Part shown: in pieces, positions 17,471 to 25,636 of the stretch
Layout of the letters: each line of letters starts with the position of its first letter
Numbering within the stretch: position 1 is the first letter of the stretch
Source of the DNA: Thermococcus sp.
GTDB lineage: Archaea > Methanobacteriota_B > Thermococci > Thermococcales > Thermococcaceae
Assembly: GCF_026991495.1 (NCBI RefSeq)
Contig: NZ_JALXBJ010000088.1
Span: forward strand, 1 to 64,000
Direction of reading: 5' to 3'
Length of the DNA stretch: 64,000 nucleotides
Notes under the pieces: generated by a model
What the model saw: the letters and a program-made list of their open reading frames with translations, nothing else
Told to the model about the DNA's origin: nothing
Database searches by the model: none
Program-made: the position numbers and the translations under genes

Positions 17471-18280
17471 TCAGGGCTTCGGCATGGTAAGGGCTATGAG
17501 GAGCACGTAAACGCTGACGAGGAAACCTATCGCCGTGGCCAGCTGAATCCCCTTGACGTTGATGCCCTTCAGGCTCTCATGGACTTTGATCCTGTGGCCC
17601 TCCGTGACGTTCCCGATGAGGGCGGCGAGCACTATGCCGGCCAGGGCATCGTAGAGCCAGTGGTGGCCGAGAAAGAGGGTTGAGAAGGGAACGAGGGTGT
17701 TGAGGGCTATCAAAGCTGCGCCCCAGATATTTTTCCTGTACTTCCACAGGGTCAGGATGTTAAGGGCCGCTATCGTGTTGTGAAGTGAGGGGAGGACGAA
17801 CTCCTCCTGCGTTAGGTACGTTGAACCAGGGGAGAAAACGCTTATGTGGTAAACGTGGTGGGGAGCGTAGACGTGGAAGAGCATGTAGGCGCCGCCGCAC
17901 GTGACGTATGCGAGCAGGTACCGGGCGGCGAGCTCGTCCGAAAGGGGCAGGTCGCGCCAGTACATGAGAACGAAGAACACCGTTAGGGCTATGGAGCCCG
18001 TAAAGCCTATGTAGTAGGTTCCCTTCATGAGGTAGTAGAGGGGGGGCACTGAGTGGACAAAGCTGATGAGGGAGAGTACGAATGGCCTTGAGGTGAAGGG
18101 TAGCCTCAGGAGCGCCCCAGTCACGTCCCTGCTGTATTTCTCAACAAATGAGTACATGAAGGTGAAGGCCATCCAGCCGAAGTAGAGCAGGAGGAACACG
18201 TCAAGCCTTATTAGCACCTCCTTATCATGCAGAGCCCCCAGAGACCCTTTGAGTCCTTTCAGTGAAGGTCTCGCCCCCAT
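17471..18280 (-). CDS. PAP2-family membrane phosphatase / phosphotransferase
   Basis: The 269-residue protein has about six membrane helices and the PAP2 motifs C2 (PSLHNT) and C3 (STLFLGHHWLYDALAG), which hold the catalytic histidines and aspartate. The canonical C1 motif KX6RP is not obvious, as in the AUR1/inositolphosphotransferase branch, so it probably acts on a lipid phosphate or a phospho-head group in the membrane. ATG 18280 follows GGGGA, and GGTTAAAAAGAC upstream is a TATA box. It diverges from the HAD gene. Confidence 0.85.
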   Translation of the reverse strand: MGARPSLKGLKGSLGALHDKEVLIRLDVFLLLYFGWMAFTFMYSFVEKYSRDVTGALLRLPFTSRPFVLSLISFVHSVPPLYYLMKGTYYIGFTGSIALTVFFVLMYWRDLPLSDELAARYLLAYVTCGGAYMLFHVYAPHHVYHISVFSPGSTYLTQEEFVLPSLHNTIAALNILTLWKYRKNIWGAALIALNTLVPFSTLFLGHHWLYDALAGIVLAALIGNVTEGHRIKVHESLKGINVKGIQLATAIGFLVSVYVLLIALTMPKP

Positions 18281-18381
18281 GCATTTCCCCCTGTTCTACT
18301 ACCGAATAGTCTTTTTAACCTTTTTTGAAGTTGTACGTAAAGCCTTTTTAAAGATAGGGCAGACGGTGAACGGTGGTCTCA

Positions 18382-18834
18382 ATGGAGGTTGAGGTTCCAA
18401 ACTACGGCATGGTTAAGTTTAGCGCGGTTCTCTTCGACCTCAACGGAACCCTCGGTGAAGCTGGGAGGGTGAGTAAGGAGGTGAAGGAACTCCTCAGGAA
18501 GCTCTGCGAAAGGTACACCGTCGTGATCCTCAGCTCCGACACCTTTGGAACCCTAGGTGAGGAGATGGAAGGCCTTCCCGTAAGGATCGAGAGGGTGAGG
18601 GACGGGGTTGAGAAGGCAAAGATAGCAGGAACCTACAGCCCATACGCCGCCGTTGGAAACGGCAACAACGACGTGGCGATGCTCGAAGCCGCTGAGCTTG
18701 CCTTCTGCGTAATCGGGCCAGAAGGAGCAACGGTGGATGCACTCCTCGCCAGCGACATCGCCGTCAGGGATGTAAAAGACGCAATGGAAATGCTCCTGGA
18801 CGAGAGAAAGCTCGTCGCAACCCTCAGGAGGTAA
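18382..18834 (+). CDS. HAD-superfamily hydrolase, P-type ATPase P-domain-like
   Basis: A soluble 150-residue HAD domain with motif I VLFDLNGTLG, motif II (VILSSDTFG), and motif IV GNGNNDVAMLEAA. It resembles free-standing domains related to the P domain of P-type ATPases. The second aspartate of the usual DxD is asparagine here (D-L-N), so general acid catalysis may be weak, as in some P-type relatives. ATG 18382 has GGTGGTC upstream; CTTTTTAAAG near 18345 is the TATA box. It converges on the NifX-like gene with a 4-bp gap. Confidence 0.85.
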   Translation: MEVEVPNYGMVKFSAVLFDLNGTLGEAGRVSKEVKELLRKLCERYTVVILSSDTFGTLGEEMEGLPVRIERVRDGVEKAKIAGTYSPYAAVGNGNNDVAMLEAAELAFCVIGPEGATVDALLASDIAVRDVKDAMEMLLDERKLVATLRR

Positions 18835-18838
18835 AGGG

Positions 18839-19246
18839 TCAGCCTTCGAGCATGGCCTCCCCTATTCTCTCCCTCTTGTCCCGAACCTGCTCCCAGAGCG
18901 AGCTAAAGTTTTCCACGACCCTCTGAAGGGCGAGCTTTAGATCCCTCGTCCTCGTGAAGAAGGCCACCTTGTTGGTTCTGTCCCTTATCCTCAGGAAGTT
19001 TGGACCCATTCTGAAGGCGGCGAGGACGTCAACGTCGAGGAGCTGGCTCACGACGGCCTTGAACTTCCTCGGATCCCCATGTTCCTCCTCAAAGTCCTTG
19101 GCTTTGTTGGGCCTCTTTTCGAGGAGTTTAATCCTCCCGTCCTCGCAGACCTCATAGACCGCGAAGAACTCTGAGTCACCGTAGTGCGCGTCAATTAAAT
19201 GCCCCTCATCCTCCATTCCAAAGGCGACCCTGAGACACCTCGTCAT
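18839..19246 (-). CDS. NifX/NifB-like (dinitrogenase cofactor-type) domain protein
   Basis: The first 100 residues of this 135-residue protein follow the NifX/NifY/NifB C-terminal fold: LRVAFGMEDEGHLIDAHYGDSEFF, then VSQLLDVDVLAAFRMGPNFLR. Such proteins bind Fe-S or other cofactor precursors; in organisms without nitrogenase the role is unknown, and nothing here suggests nitrogen fixation. ATG 19246 with GGTGGTGCCT before it replaces a 55-codon longer frame. A CTTATAAG box at 19279 lies upstream. It diverges from a second NifX-like gene across a 100-bp promoter region. Confidence 0.85.
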   Translation of the reverse strand: MTRCLRVAFGMEDEGHLIDAHYGDSEFFAVYEVCEDGRIKLLEKRPNKAKDFEEEHGDPRKFKAVVSQLLDVDVLAAFRMGPNFLRIRDRTNKVAFFTRTRDLKLALQRVVENFSSLWEQVRDKRERIGEAMLEG

Positions 19247-19313
19247 AGGCACCACCGCCACGCCATCCAGTCCGGGGCTTATAAGGGTTAGGGATGCCGA
19301 AAAGTTTAAATGG

Positions 19314-19327
19314 TGTGCATATGCACA
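19314..19327. promoter_or_regulatory. Perfect 14-bp palindrome between TATA box and start of a NifX-like gene
   Basis: TGTGCATATGCACA is a perfect inverted repeat immediately downstream of the TATA box GTTTAAAT (19304-19311) and before the predicted transcription start near 19335. A repressor bound here would block polymerase. A related half-site, GTATGCA, lies just upstream of the TATA box of the third NifX-like gene at about 20202. The binding protein is not identified. Confidence 0.65.
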
Positions 19328-19347
19328 AAATAATGGAGGTGATATGT

Positions 19348-19938
19348 ATGAGGGTCGCGGTTCCGACGAATGGTGGAGGTAGGAACGACACCGTTGCACC
19401 GGTCTTTGCACGTGCCCCAGCCTTCTACATAGCGGAGGTGGACGAGAAGGGCAACGTTATCAACGAGAAGGTCATCCAGAACGGGGCTACGATGGCCGGC
19501 GGAGGAGCCGGTCCAATAGCGGTTCAGACGCTCATCAACGAGGGCGTTGAGGCGATAATAGCACCACAGGTGGGCCCGAACGCCCTCGGAGCGATACAGG
19601 CAGCGGGCATGAAGCTCTACCAGGTCGCCCCTGGAACTCCGGTTGAGGAGGCGATAAAGGCAGTCGTCAGTGGAACTGCCCGCGAGTTCACCCTGCCTGC
19701 ACCGGCTGCACCAACCGCTCCAGTGCCCCCCACTGCTCCGACTGCTCCAACGCCGGCCTACGGTCCGTACCCCGCTCCGGCTTATGGCTTCGGCTGGGGA
19801 AGAGGCTGGGGCAGGGGAAGAGGATTCGGAAGAGGATGGGGAAGGGGCAGAGGCTGGGGAGCGAGGCTCGGCTACTGCCCGTGGACAGGTCAGCCGAGCA
19901 GGAGAGCGTGGCTCGCAAGGTTCTTCGGCTGGTGGTGA
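19348..19938 (+). CDS. NifX/NifB-like domain protein with Gly/Trp/Arg-rich C-terminal tail
   Basis: Residues 1-110 form the NifX-type domain (MRVAVPTNGGG, VFARAPAFYIAEVDEKGN, INEGVEAIIAPQVGPNALGA). A proline/alanine linker (about 112-140, PTAPVPPTAPTAPTPAYGP) leads to a tail rich in GWGRGRG repeats to the end at residue 196. NifX domains carry metal cofactor precursors; the tail resembles RGG-type RNA- or partner-binding regions, which is only an inference. GGAGGTGAT four bases before ATG 19348 fixes the start. A perfect palindrome sits in the promoter. It heads a short rightward cluster of three genes. Confidence 0.85.
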   Translation: MRVAVPTNGGGRNDTVAPVFARAPAFYIAEVDEKGNVINEKVIQNGATMAGGGAGPIAVQTLINEGVEAIIAPQVGPNALGAIQAAGMKLYQVAPGTPVEEAIKAVVSGTAREFTLPAPAAPTAPVPPTAPTAPTPAYGPYPAPAYGFGWGRGWGRGRGFGRGWGRGRGWGARLGYCPWTGQPSRRAWLARFFGWW

Positions 19939-19983
19939 GCTCTTTTTCCCCTTTTGATCTGTATGGCATCAGGGGGCTAAAAA

Positions 19984-20199
19984 ATGCCAAGGGGGATGGG
20001 TAGAGGCTACGGCAGGGGGAGAGGGTTCTACCCCCTCCGCGGGGTTTACTGGCTGGTCGAGATTCTCATACTGCTTGGCGTCCTCTACTTTCTGCTGAAG
20101 CTCTTTCTCGTGGCCCTTCCGTACGCCCTCGGTCTGCTGGTGCTCCTCCTACTATGGAAGCTCATCAGGGCGCGCCCCAGAGCGTTCGGGCCGTTCTGA
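19984..20199 (+). CDS. Small Gly/Arg-rich membrane protein
   Basis: 71 residues: an N-terminal GRGYGRGRGFYP-like basic stretch, then two hydrophobic segments (WLVEILILLGVLYFLLKLFLV and YALGLLVLLLLWKLI) forming a hairpin in the membrane, with a basic end. Its tail-like N-terminus repeats the Gly/Arg composition of the NifX-like proteins on both sides, which suggests a common partner or assembly. The ATG lies 45 bp after the preceding stop, with AGGGGG upstream. No family is recognised. Confidence 0.7.
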   Translation: MPRGMGRGYGRGRGFYPLRGVYWLVEILILLGVLYFLLKLFLVALPYALGLLVLLLLWKLIRARPRAFGPF

Positions 20200-20253
20200 G
20201 CGTATGCAAACTTTTTTAAGTTCGGTCGTCCTAATTTTTGCGGAGGTGATAGG

Positions 20254-20709
20254 ATGAGGATCATAGTTCCAACCTTAACCGGGGGTCTCGACGACAGGGT
20301 GAACCCGGCCTTTGGGAGAACTCCAACCTTTACGATAGTCGACGTGCAGAACGGCACGATAACCAACGTCCAAGTGCTCCCGAACCCCGGCTACACTCAG
20401 CCGAGAGGTGCTGGAGTCACCGCGGCCCAGTTCGTTATTGATCAGGGCGCCGATGTCGTAATCTCCGGTGAGTTCGGGCCGAACTCCTACGGCGCCCTTC
20501 AGGCTGCCGGGATAAGGATGGTCTCCGCGCCAGCGACCATGACGGTAAGGGAGGCCGTTGAGGCCTTCCTTAGAGGAGAGCTCTCAGGCCCGGTTATGGG
20601 GCCTGAAGGCGGTGGAATGGGTGGTTACGGCGGCTACGGCCCCGGAATGGGCAGAGGAAGGGGCCGCGGAAGGGGAATGGGCAGAGGACGTGGAAGGAGC
20701 GGCTGGTAG
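20254..20709 (+). CDS. NifX/NifB-like domain protein with Gly/Arg-rich C-terminal tail
   Basis: Residues 1-108 are a NifX-type domain (MRIIVPTLTGGLDDRVNPAF, DQGADVVISGEFGPNSYGAL), followed by a glycine-rich linker and a tail of GRGRGRGMGRGRGRSGW to residue 151. It is a paralogue of the gene at 19348. GGAGGTGAT precedes the ATG, and CTTTTTTAAG at 20211-20220 is a good TATA box, so it may also be transcribed alone. A half-site like the upstream palindrome (GTATGCA) abuts that box. Confidence 0.85.
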   Translation: MRIIVPTLTGGLDDRVNPAFGRTPTFTIVDVQNGTITNVQVLPNPGYTQPRGAGVTAAQFVIDQGADVVISGEFGPNSYGALQAAGIRMVSAPATMTVREAVEAFLRGELSGPVMGPEGGGMGGYGGYGPGMGRGRGRGRGMGRGRGRSGW

Positions 20710-20881
20710 CTTTTGCCCTTTCATATTCCCTTTGCTCCCATTGACAGGGGATTAATAGCACACTTCAGAACTGCATTTTCTTTTGAAATTCCCGCCTTCT
20801 TGATAGGGGGTCCTGTTGGGATAGTGTTATTAAGCCAAGCACGGTATTGTTCCACTATGGATTGCGCAAGGGGGCCATATA

Positions 20882-22519
20882 ATGGGGTGCAGAAGAGCCT
20901 TGCTCGCACTGTCGTGGGCTTTTCTGCTGGTGCTCAGCCTTTTGACCGCCCCAAAGTTGGTTGAGGCCGGTCATCTGGGTGAACCCAGCACAACCTGGGC
21001 GGCAGTGTATGGGGGAGTAAGTAGCAACGGGGCAAACAGGGTTACCATCAGCGACGCCAATGCGATCGCCATTGCCCCGAACGGTGACATTATAATTGCG
21101 GGAAACACCTTCGGCTTCGGTGCTGGGGGCTCTGACGTCTGGGTTCTCCGTTTGAGTGGAAACGGTAGTATTATCTGGCAGAAAACCTTCGGTGGAAGCG
21201 ATGACGATTACGCCAACGCGGTTGCCATTGCCCCGAACGGTGACATAGTGGTAGTCGGGGACACCTCAAGCTTTGGAAATGGGGGATGGGATACGTTGGT
21301 CATAAGACTCGACGGCAGGGGGAACGTGAAGTGGCAGAGAACCTACGGCGGAGAGGATGATGAGTACACAAACGCCGTCGCCATTGCTCCGAACGGTGAC
21401 ATCATAACGGCTGGAAGCACCTCAAGCTTTGGGGCAGGCAACGCGGATGTCTGGGTCATGAGACTAAGCCCCAGTGGGGACGTAAAGTGGCAGATGACAT
21501 ATGGGGGAACGGGGGACGACGAAGCCTACGGGGTCACCCTAACCCCGGGCGGGAACATCGTCGTTTCGGGCTACACCGAGAGCTTCGGCGCAGGCGATTG
21601 GGACGCATGGATCCTCCGTTTGAAGGGAAACGGAAGCGTTATCTGGCAGAAAACCTACGGTGGAAAGGGGAGTGACGAAGCCAACGCGGTTGCCATTGCC
21701 CCGAACGGTGACATCATCGTTGCCGGAGACACGTCGAGCTTCGGTGCCGGCGCCTCTGACGTCTGGGTTCTCCGGCTTGATGGGGATGGAAATGCTAAGT
21801 GGGAGAAGGCCTACGGGGGAAAGAAGGATGATTACGCAAATGCAGTCTCTCTGAGTCCCAGTGGGGACATAATCGTGGCTGGGGGCACCTACAGCTTCGG
21901 GGCAGGGGGAAAGGACATCTGGGTTCTCAAGTTAGACAGCGAGGGAAACGTGGAATGGGAGAAAACATACGGAGAAAAACACGACGATACTGCCAATGGA
22001 GTTACCTTTGCCCCAAACGGTGACATCCTTATAGCCGGCCGGACATACATCCCCGGCTCTGGCGCTGAGGCATGGGTCATCAGGCTTGGGGGAAACGGAG
22101 GGTTCGAAATTAAGCATCCTCCCTTCAAGTGCGGCGTTGGCACAGAGGCAAAGGTCTCTGATGTAAAGGCCGCCGTGAAGGAGGGCAGCGCCCAGGTCTC
22201 CCCCAGTGAGACGTTGGCAGTAACTCCCAAAGCCGTAGTCAGCTCCTCGAACGTTAAGGCAGTTTACCTCCCATCCTGCGAGCCCACCGTAACCTCAACC
22301 GCCAGCGGGACGACAGCGTCCAGCTCATCGTCGGCTCCCTCGTCCATAACAACGGCCTCGATTCACCTCCCCTCGGTGTCCTCTTCCGAATCCCCTGGGT
22401 CTTCTTCAAGCAGTTCTCTGAGTGGCTCCACCACTAAAAAAGGCCGCGGCATCTGCGGGCCCGCCGCGCTCATAGGCCTCGCCATCGTTCCGATCTTCCT
22501 CCGCAGGAGACGCCGCTGA
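20882..22519 (+). CDS. Surface-anchored seven-bladed beta-propeller protein with CGP-CTERM
   Basis: The 545-residue protein has a signal peptide (residues 1-30, ending LVEAG), then seven repeats of about 52 residues with the pattern NAVAIAPNGDII-AG-T-SFGAG-DVWVLRLD-GNVKWQKTYGG-DD. Seven units plus a lone N-terminal strand (TTWAAVYGG) fit a closed propeller. A Ser/Thr-rich stalk follows (about 440-515), then a short hydrophobic tail ICGPAALIGLAIVPIFLRR, the CGP-CTERM signal known from Thermococcaceae for processing and surface anchoring. No catalytic residues are evident; it probably binds a ligand or a surface partner. A TTATTAAG box lies about 50 bp upstream. Confidence 0.9.
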   Translation: MGCRRALLALSWAFLLVLSLLTAPKLVEAGHLGEPSTTWAAVYGGVSSNGANRVTISDANAIAIAPNGDIIIAGNTFGFGAGGSDVWVLRLSGNGSIIWQKTFGGSDDDYANAVAIAPNGDIVVVGDTSSFGNGGWDTLVIRLDGRGNVKWQRTYGGEDDEYTNAVAIAPNGDIITAGSTSSFGAGNADVWVMRLSPSGDVKWQMTYGGTGDDEAYGVTLTPGGNIVVSGYTESFGAGDWDAWILRLKGNGSVIWQKTYGGKGSDEANAVAIAPNGDIIVAGDTSSFGAGASDVWVLRLDGDGNAKWEKAYGGKKDDYANAVSLSPSGDIIVAGGTYSFGAGGKDIWVLKLDSEGNVEWEKTYGEKHDDTANGVTFAPNGDILIAGRTYIPGSGAEAWVIRLGGNGGFEIKHPPFKCGVGTEAKVSDVKAAVKEGSAQVSPSETLAVTPKAVVSSSNVKAVYLPSCEPTVTSTASGTTASSSSSAPSSITTASIHLPSVSSSESPGSSSSSSLSGSTTKKGRGICGPAALIGLAIVPIFLRRRRR

Positions 22520-22588
22520 GCGGCTTCCCTTTTCACCTTTTCGATATCCATTTAAATGGTGCCCGCCAACTATTCCGGGGTGATGAAC

Positions 22589-23230
22589 GTGACGAGGAAG
22601 CTCTACTACGAGGACGCCTATCTGAAGGAGGCCAAAGCGAAGGTCTTAGAGGCCAGGGGCAACGCACTCCTGCTCGACCAGACAATTTTCTACCCGACCG
22701 GCGGTGGCCAGCCGCACGACAGGGGGACGATAAGCGGCGCTGAAGTCCTCGACGTTTACAAAGACGATGCCGGAAACGTCTGGCACGTCGTTGCCGAGCC
22801 GGAGAAGTTCAGGCCCGGCGATGAGGTCGAGCTCAGAATAGACTGGGACTACAGGTACAAGCTCATGAGGATCCACAGTGCGATGCATCTTTTAGAGCAC
22901 GTCCTCAACGAAGTCCTTCCCGGGAAGTGGGAGCTCTACGGGAGCGGGATGAGCGCCGAGAAGGGCCGCTACGACATACTCTACCCGGAGAACGTCAACA
23001 AATACAAGGAGAAAATCATCGAGGCCTTCAACCGCTACGTCGATGAGGGTGGCGAGATGAAGATTTGGTGGGAAGGGGAAACGCGCTACACCCAGATAAG
23101 GGACTTCGAGGTCATCCCCTGCGGTGGAACCCACGTCAGGGACATAAAAGAGATAGGACATTTGAGGAAGCTCAAGCGCTCCAGCCTCGGAAGGGGAAAG
23201 CAGAGGCTTGAGATATGGCTTGAGGGATGA
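22589..23230 (+). CDS. alaX: Alanyl-tRNA editing protein AlaX
   Basis: AlaX removes serine (or glycine) wrongly attached to tRNA-Ala. The zinc-binding motif is visible as HSAMHLLEH (HxxxH) and CGGTHV; the N-terminal part TIFYPTGGGQPHDRG is the AlaRS-like second-additional-domain fold. At 213 residues it is the medium form (AlaX-M). GTG 22589 is chosen because GGTGAT lies four bases before it and the TATA box CATTTAAATGG at 22549 places the transcription start just upstream; ATG 22583 is the alternative. trmO follows after 7 bp. Confidence 0.93.
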   Translation: MTRKLYYEDAYLKEAKAKVLEARGNALLLDQTIFYPTGGGQPHDRGTISGAEVLDVYKDDAGNVWHVVAEPEKFRPGDEVELRIDWDYRYKLMRIHSAMHLLEHVLNEVLPGKWELYGSGMSAEKGRYDILYPENVNKYKEKIIEAFNRYVDEGGEMKIWWEGETRYTQIRDFEVIPCGGTHVRDIKEIGHLRKLKRSSLGRGKQRLEIWLEG

Positions 23231-23237
23231 TGAACCG

Positions 23238-23903
23238 GTGGCTCTCTTGGACTTCGAGCCCTTCAAAGTAGTTCCAGTTGGCTATGTGAGGAAGGACAAT
23301 AGTGAAACCTTCATCGAGATCCTCCCAGAGTTCAGGGAAGCTGTGGACGGCCTCCGCGAGGACGACTGGATAAAACTAATCCTCTGGTTCCACGAAAGCG
23401 AGGGGCCGAGGAGGAAAATCCTGAAGGTTCACCCCCACGGCAACCCGAAGAACCCTCTGACCGGGGTCTTCGCGACCCGCTCCCCCTACAGGCCCAACCC
23501 GATAGCCCTTTACACCGTCAGGATTCACTGCATAAGCGACGGAAAGCTCTACATAGACTGGATAGATGCCAAGAACGGAACCCCTGTTGTTGACATCAAA
23601 ATCTTCGTTGAGAGATACGATTGTCCAAAGGAGGTGCCCATAGAGGAGAGGGAAGCCCACATCAGGGAGGGCCGGATGATAGGCGAGGTGAACGTAATCC
23701 CGAGGAGGAGCGAGCACCTCGACGAGCTTGAGGAGGTTTCTCCAGAGGAATACGACGCGGTTATCCTTGAGATAGGGCCGAAAACGACGACGCTAACGGC
23801 CAAAGAACTCGTTGAACTGATAGATGGCCTAAAAGAGGTCTATGAGAACCTCCCCGTGGAGATAAAGGACAAGCTCAGAAGACGTGGAGGGCGCTCGCCT
23901 TGA
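23238..23903 (+). CDS. trmO: TrmO-like tRNA methyltransferase (UPF0066 fold)
   Basis: The core of this 221-residue protein has the family signatures [20 protein letters not shown] and [14 protein letters not shown], which bind S-adenosylmethionine in a beta-barrel. TrmO methylates N6 of t6A37 in tRNA in bacteria; archaeal members are less studied. A charged helical extension of about 75 residues follows the core. GTG 23238 follows GGATGAT, and the gene begins 7 bp after alaX, so both are in one tRNA-related operon. Its 3' end overlaps the convergent wtpC by 29 bp. Confidence 0.85.
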   Translation: MALLDFEPFKVVPVGYVRKDNSETFIEILPEFREAVDGLREDDWIKLILWFHESEGPRRKILKVHPHGNPKNPLTGVFATRSPYRPNPIALYTVRIHCISDGKLYIDWIDAKNGTPVVDIKIFVERYDCPKEVPIEEREAHIREGRMIGEVNVIPRRSEHLDELEEVSPEEYDAVILEIGPKTTTLTAKELVELIDGLKEVYENLPVEIKDKLRRRGGRSP

Positions 23904-24909
23904 ACCCCGCGTAGACCTCCTTCCCAGTTCTTATTCCAAGCTCAATGAGAGAGGAGCGCGTTATGAAGGCCGAAATGGACAGGCCCGAGGCGTTGAGGCG
24001 GAGCCTCACAACGGGCCCGAGCTCCTCAACTCCCTCAACCCTCGCCCTCAGGACGTTCCTGACGGAGGTTTTCATCGGTTGGGTGGAGATTATCACGTCT
24101 TCCGGGCGGAGGCCGACGCGGACTTTCCCCTCGGCCTCCACCGGGAGCTCTATCTCGATGCCGTTGATCCTTAGCTTCCTTCCAAAAGCGGTTCCCTCTA
24201 TGATGTTCTCGAAGCCGAGGAACCTCGCAACCCTCTCGCATTTCGGCCTCGAAAAGACATCCCTAACGTCCCCCACCTGAACGAGTCTTCCGTCGAGCAT
24301 TACCCCGACGCGGTCGCCCAGGCTGACGGCCTCCTCGAAGGAGTGGGTAACGTGCAAGGTCGTGAAGCCGAGCTCTTTCCTCCAGCGCTTCATCTCGTTG
24401 ATGAGCCTACCCCTCGTCTGGACGTCGAGGTTTGCGAAGGGCTCGTCTAGGAGTATCAGCGGGGGCTCGATGACGAGTGCCCTCGCGAGGGCAACGCGCT
24501 GCTGCTCGCCACCGCTCAGCGTTCTGGGCTTCCTCTTCAGGAGGCTCTCGATGCCGAGAACTTCAACTATCTCCCCAACTCTCCTCTCTATTTCAGCCTT
24601 CGGGAGCTTCCTGAGTTTGAGGCCAAAGGCTATGTTGTCGTAAACGCTCATGTTTGGGAAGAGGGCGTAGCTCTGGGGGACGTAGGCCAGACCCCTCTTC
24701 TCCGGTGGCCATCCGGTAACGTCAACCCCGTTCAGGAGTATCCTGCCGGAGTCAGGGCTTATGAGGCCGGCTATCACCTCAAGGAGAACGGTCTTCCCGG
24801 CACCGCTCGGCCCGAGAATTATGAAGTACTCGCCCTTCGAGACCGTGAATGAAACGCCCCTTAAGTGGAAGTCGCCGTAGTCCCTGGAGACATTTTGCAC
24901 GTTAAGCAT
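23875..24909 (-). CDS. wtpC: Tungstate/molybdate ABC transporter ATPase
   Basis: A 344-residue ABC ATPase: Walker A GPSGAGKT, signature LSGGEQQR, Walker [10 protein letters not shown]-loop VTHSFEE. The C-terminal ~100 residues form a TOBE/Mop-type regulatory domain ([25 protein letters not shown]), as in Mod and Wtp ATPases. It energises the WtpB pore. It normally follows wtpB directly; here two foreign-looking genes lie between. Its ribosome binding site GGGTGA is formed by the stop codon of the TOPRIM gene, with four bases before ATG 24909, so its translation is now tied to that gene. Confidence 0.93.
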   Translation of the reverse strand: MLNVQNVSRDYGDFHLRGVSFTVSKGEYFIILGPSGAGKTVLLEVIAGLISPDSGRILLNGVDVTGWPPEKRGLAYVPQSYALFPNMSVYDNIAFGLKLRKLPKAEIERRVGEIVEVLGIESLLKRKPRTLSGGEQQRVALARALVIEPPLILLDEPFANLDVQTRGRLINEMKRWRKELGFTTLHVTHSFEEAVSLGDRVGVMLDGRLVQVGDVRDVFSRPKCERVARFLGFENIIEGTAFGRKLRINGIEIELPVEAEGKVRVGLRPEDVIISTQPMKTSVRNVLRARVEGVEELGPVVRLRLNASGLSISAFITRSSLIELGIRTGKEVYAGFKASALHVF

Positions 24910-24913
24910 GTTC

Positions 24914-25633
24914 TCACCCAGTGAGGAAATCGAGAAACGTTTTCAAACCGGATTCATTTAAAAATTCTTTCACAACTTTAGGGTTTTTCCTGATCATTTC
25001 CTCGATAAAGTTTCTATATAAGCCCGAAAGTGAGTCTCCTGTATAGTTTTTAGCGATTGCCAAGAGATGCATGATGTCTTTCGGCATGAGCTTTCTTCCC
25101 AGCTCTACAGTTAGTTGGCCTATCGAACCTTCGAGCTTTGAGAGGGTGCTCTCTTTTCTGGCGAGGAGGGCTATCAGAAGCTCAAGTTCTTTTTTGGCTT
25201 CGAGGTTTTGTTCATCAATGGTGACGTTCCCAACACCAAAGGGAACAACTTTTACCCCATTTACAAGGAGATAGCCATCCTTCACCTCCGACTCAAACTT
25301 TCTTAAAGTGCTCTTGGCCCAGTTTAAGACATCCTCCTCGGTATCAACGTCTCTAGCTACCCCCATGAGAGCAGGCAACTCCTCGAACCTGTTCAAGCCC
25401 TTAAAGATTGCACTAAGAGCCCTTTTGATTTTATCTTTTCCATTGGCATGTAATACGACTAACAGGGTTTCACCCTTAGTTAGGCAGATGGGTCTTGAGA
25501 TGTCGTTATCTCTCGAAAAGGGCAGGATTTCACATACCTCTCTGTTTTCTCTGAACCTGTAGAAGTGTTCTATCAGGGGAAGAAAGAAGCTAACATCAGT
25601 CCTGCCTTCCAAGAGCAAAATCCTCACTTCCAT
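24914..25633 (-). CDS. TOPRIM-like nuclease-family protein (DUF3226-like) paired with an AAA ATPase
   Basis: The 239-residue protein starts with [16 protein letters not shown], a TOPRIM motif with the conserved Glu (E10-like position), and has [14 protein letters not shown] in the middle, giving the DxD metal site. The rest is helical. Similar small TOPRIM proteins encoded after an OLD-type ATPase act in phage defence modules (PARIS AriB, DUF4435) or are annotated DUF3226; which of these it belongs to I cannot decide. It starts 3 bp after the ATPase gene and ends 4 bp before wtpC. Base composition is visibly more AT-rich than the flanking wtp genes. Confidence 0.75.
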   Translation of the reverse strand: MEVRILLLEGRTDVSFFLPLIEHFYRFRENREVCEILPFSRDNDISRPICLTKGETLLVVLHANGKDKIKRALSAIFKGLNRFEELPALMGVARDVDTEEDVLNWAKSTLRKFESEVKDGYLLVNGVKVVPFGVGNVTIDEQNLEAKKELELLIALLARKESTLSKLEGSIGQLTVELGRKLMPKDIMHLLAIAKNYTGDSLSGLYRNFIEEMIRKNPKVVKEFLNESGLKTFLDFLTG

Positions 25634-25636
25634 ATC

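Noticed and set aside
23208-23237. TTG start for trmO overlapping alaX
   Set aside because: GTG 23238 has a ribosome binding site at correct distance and gives the family's usual N-terminus.
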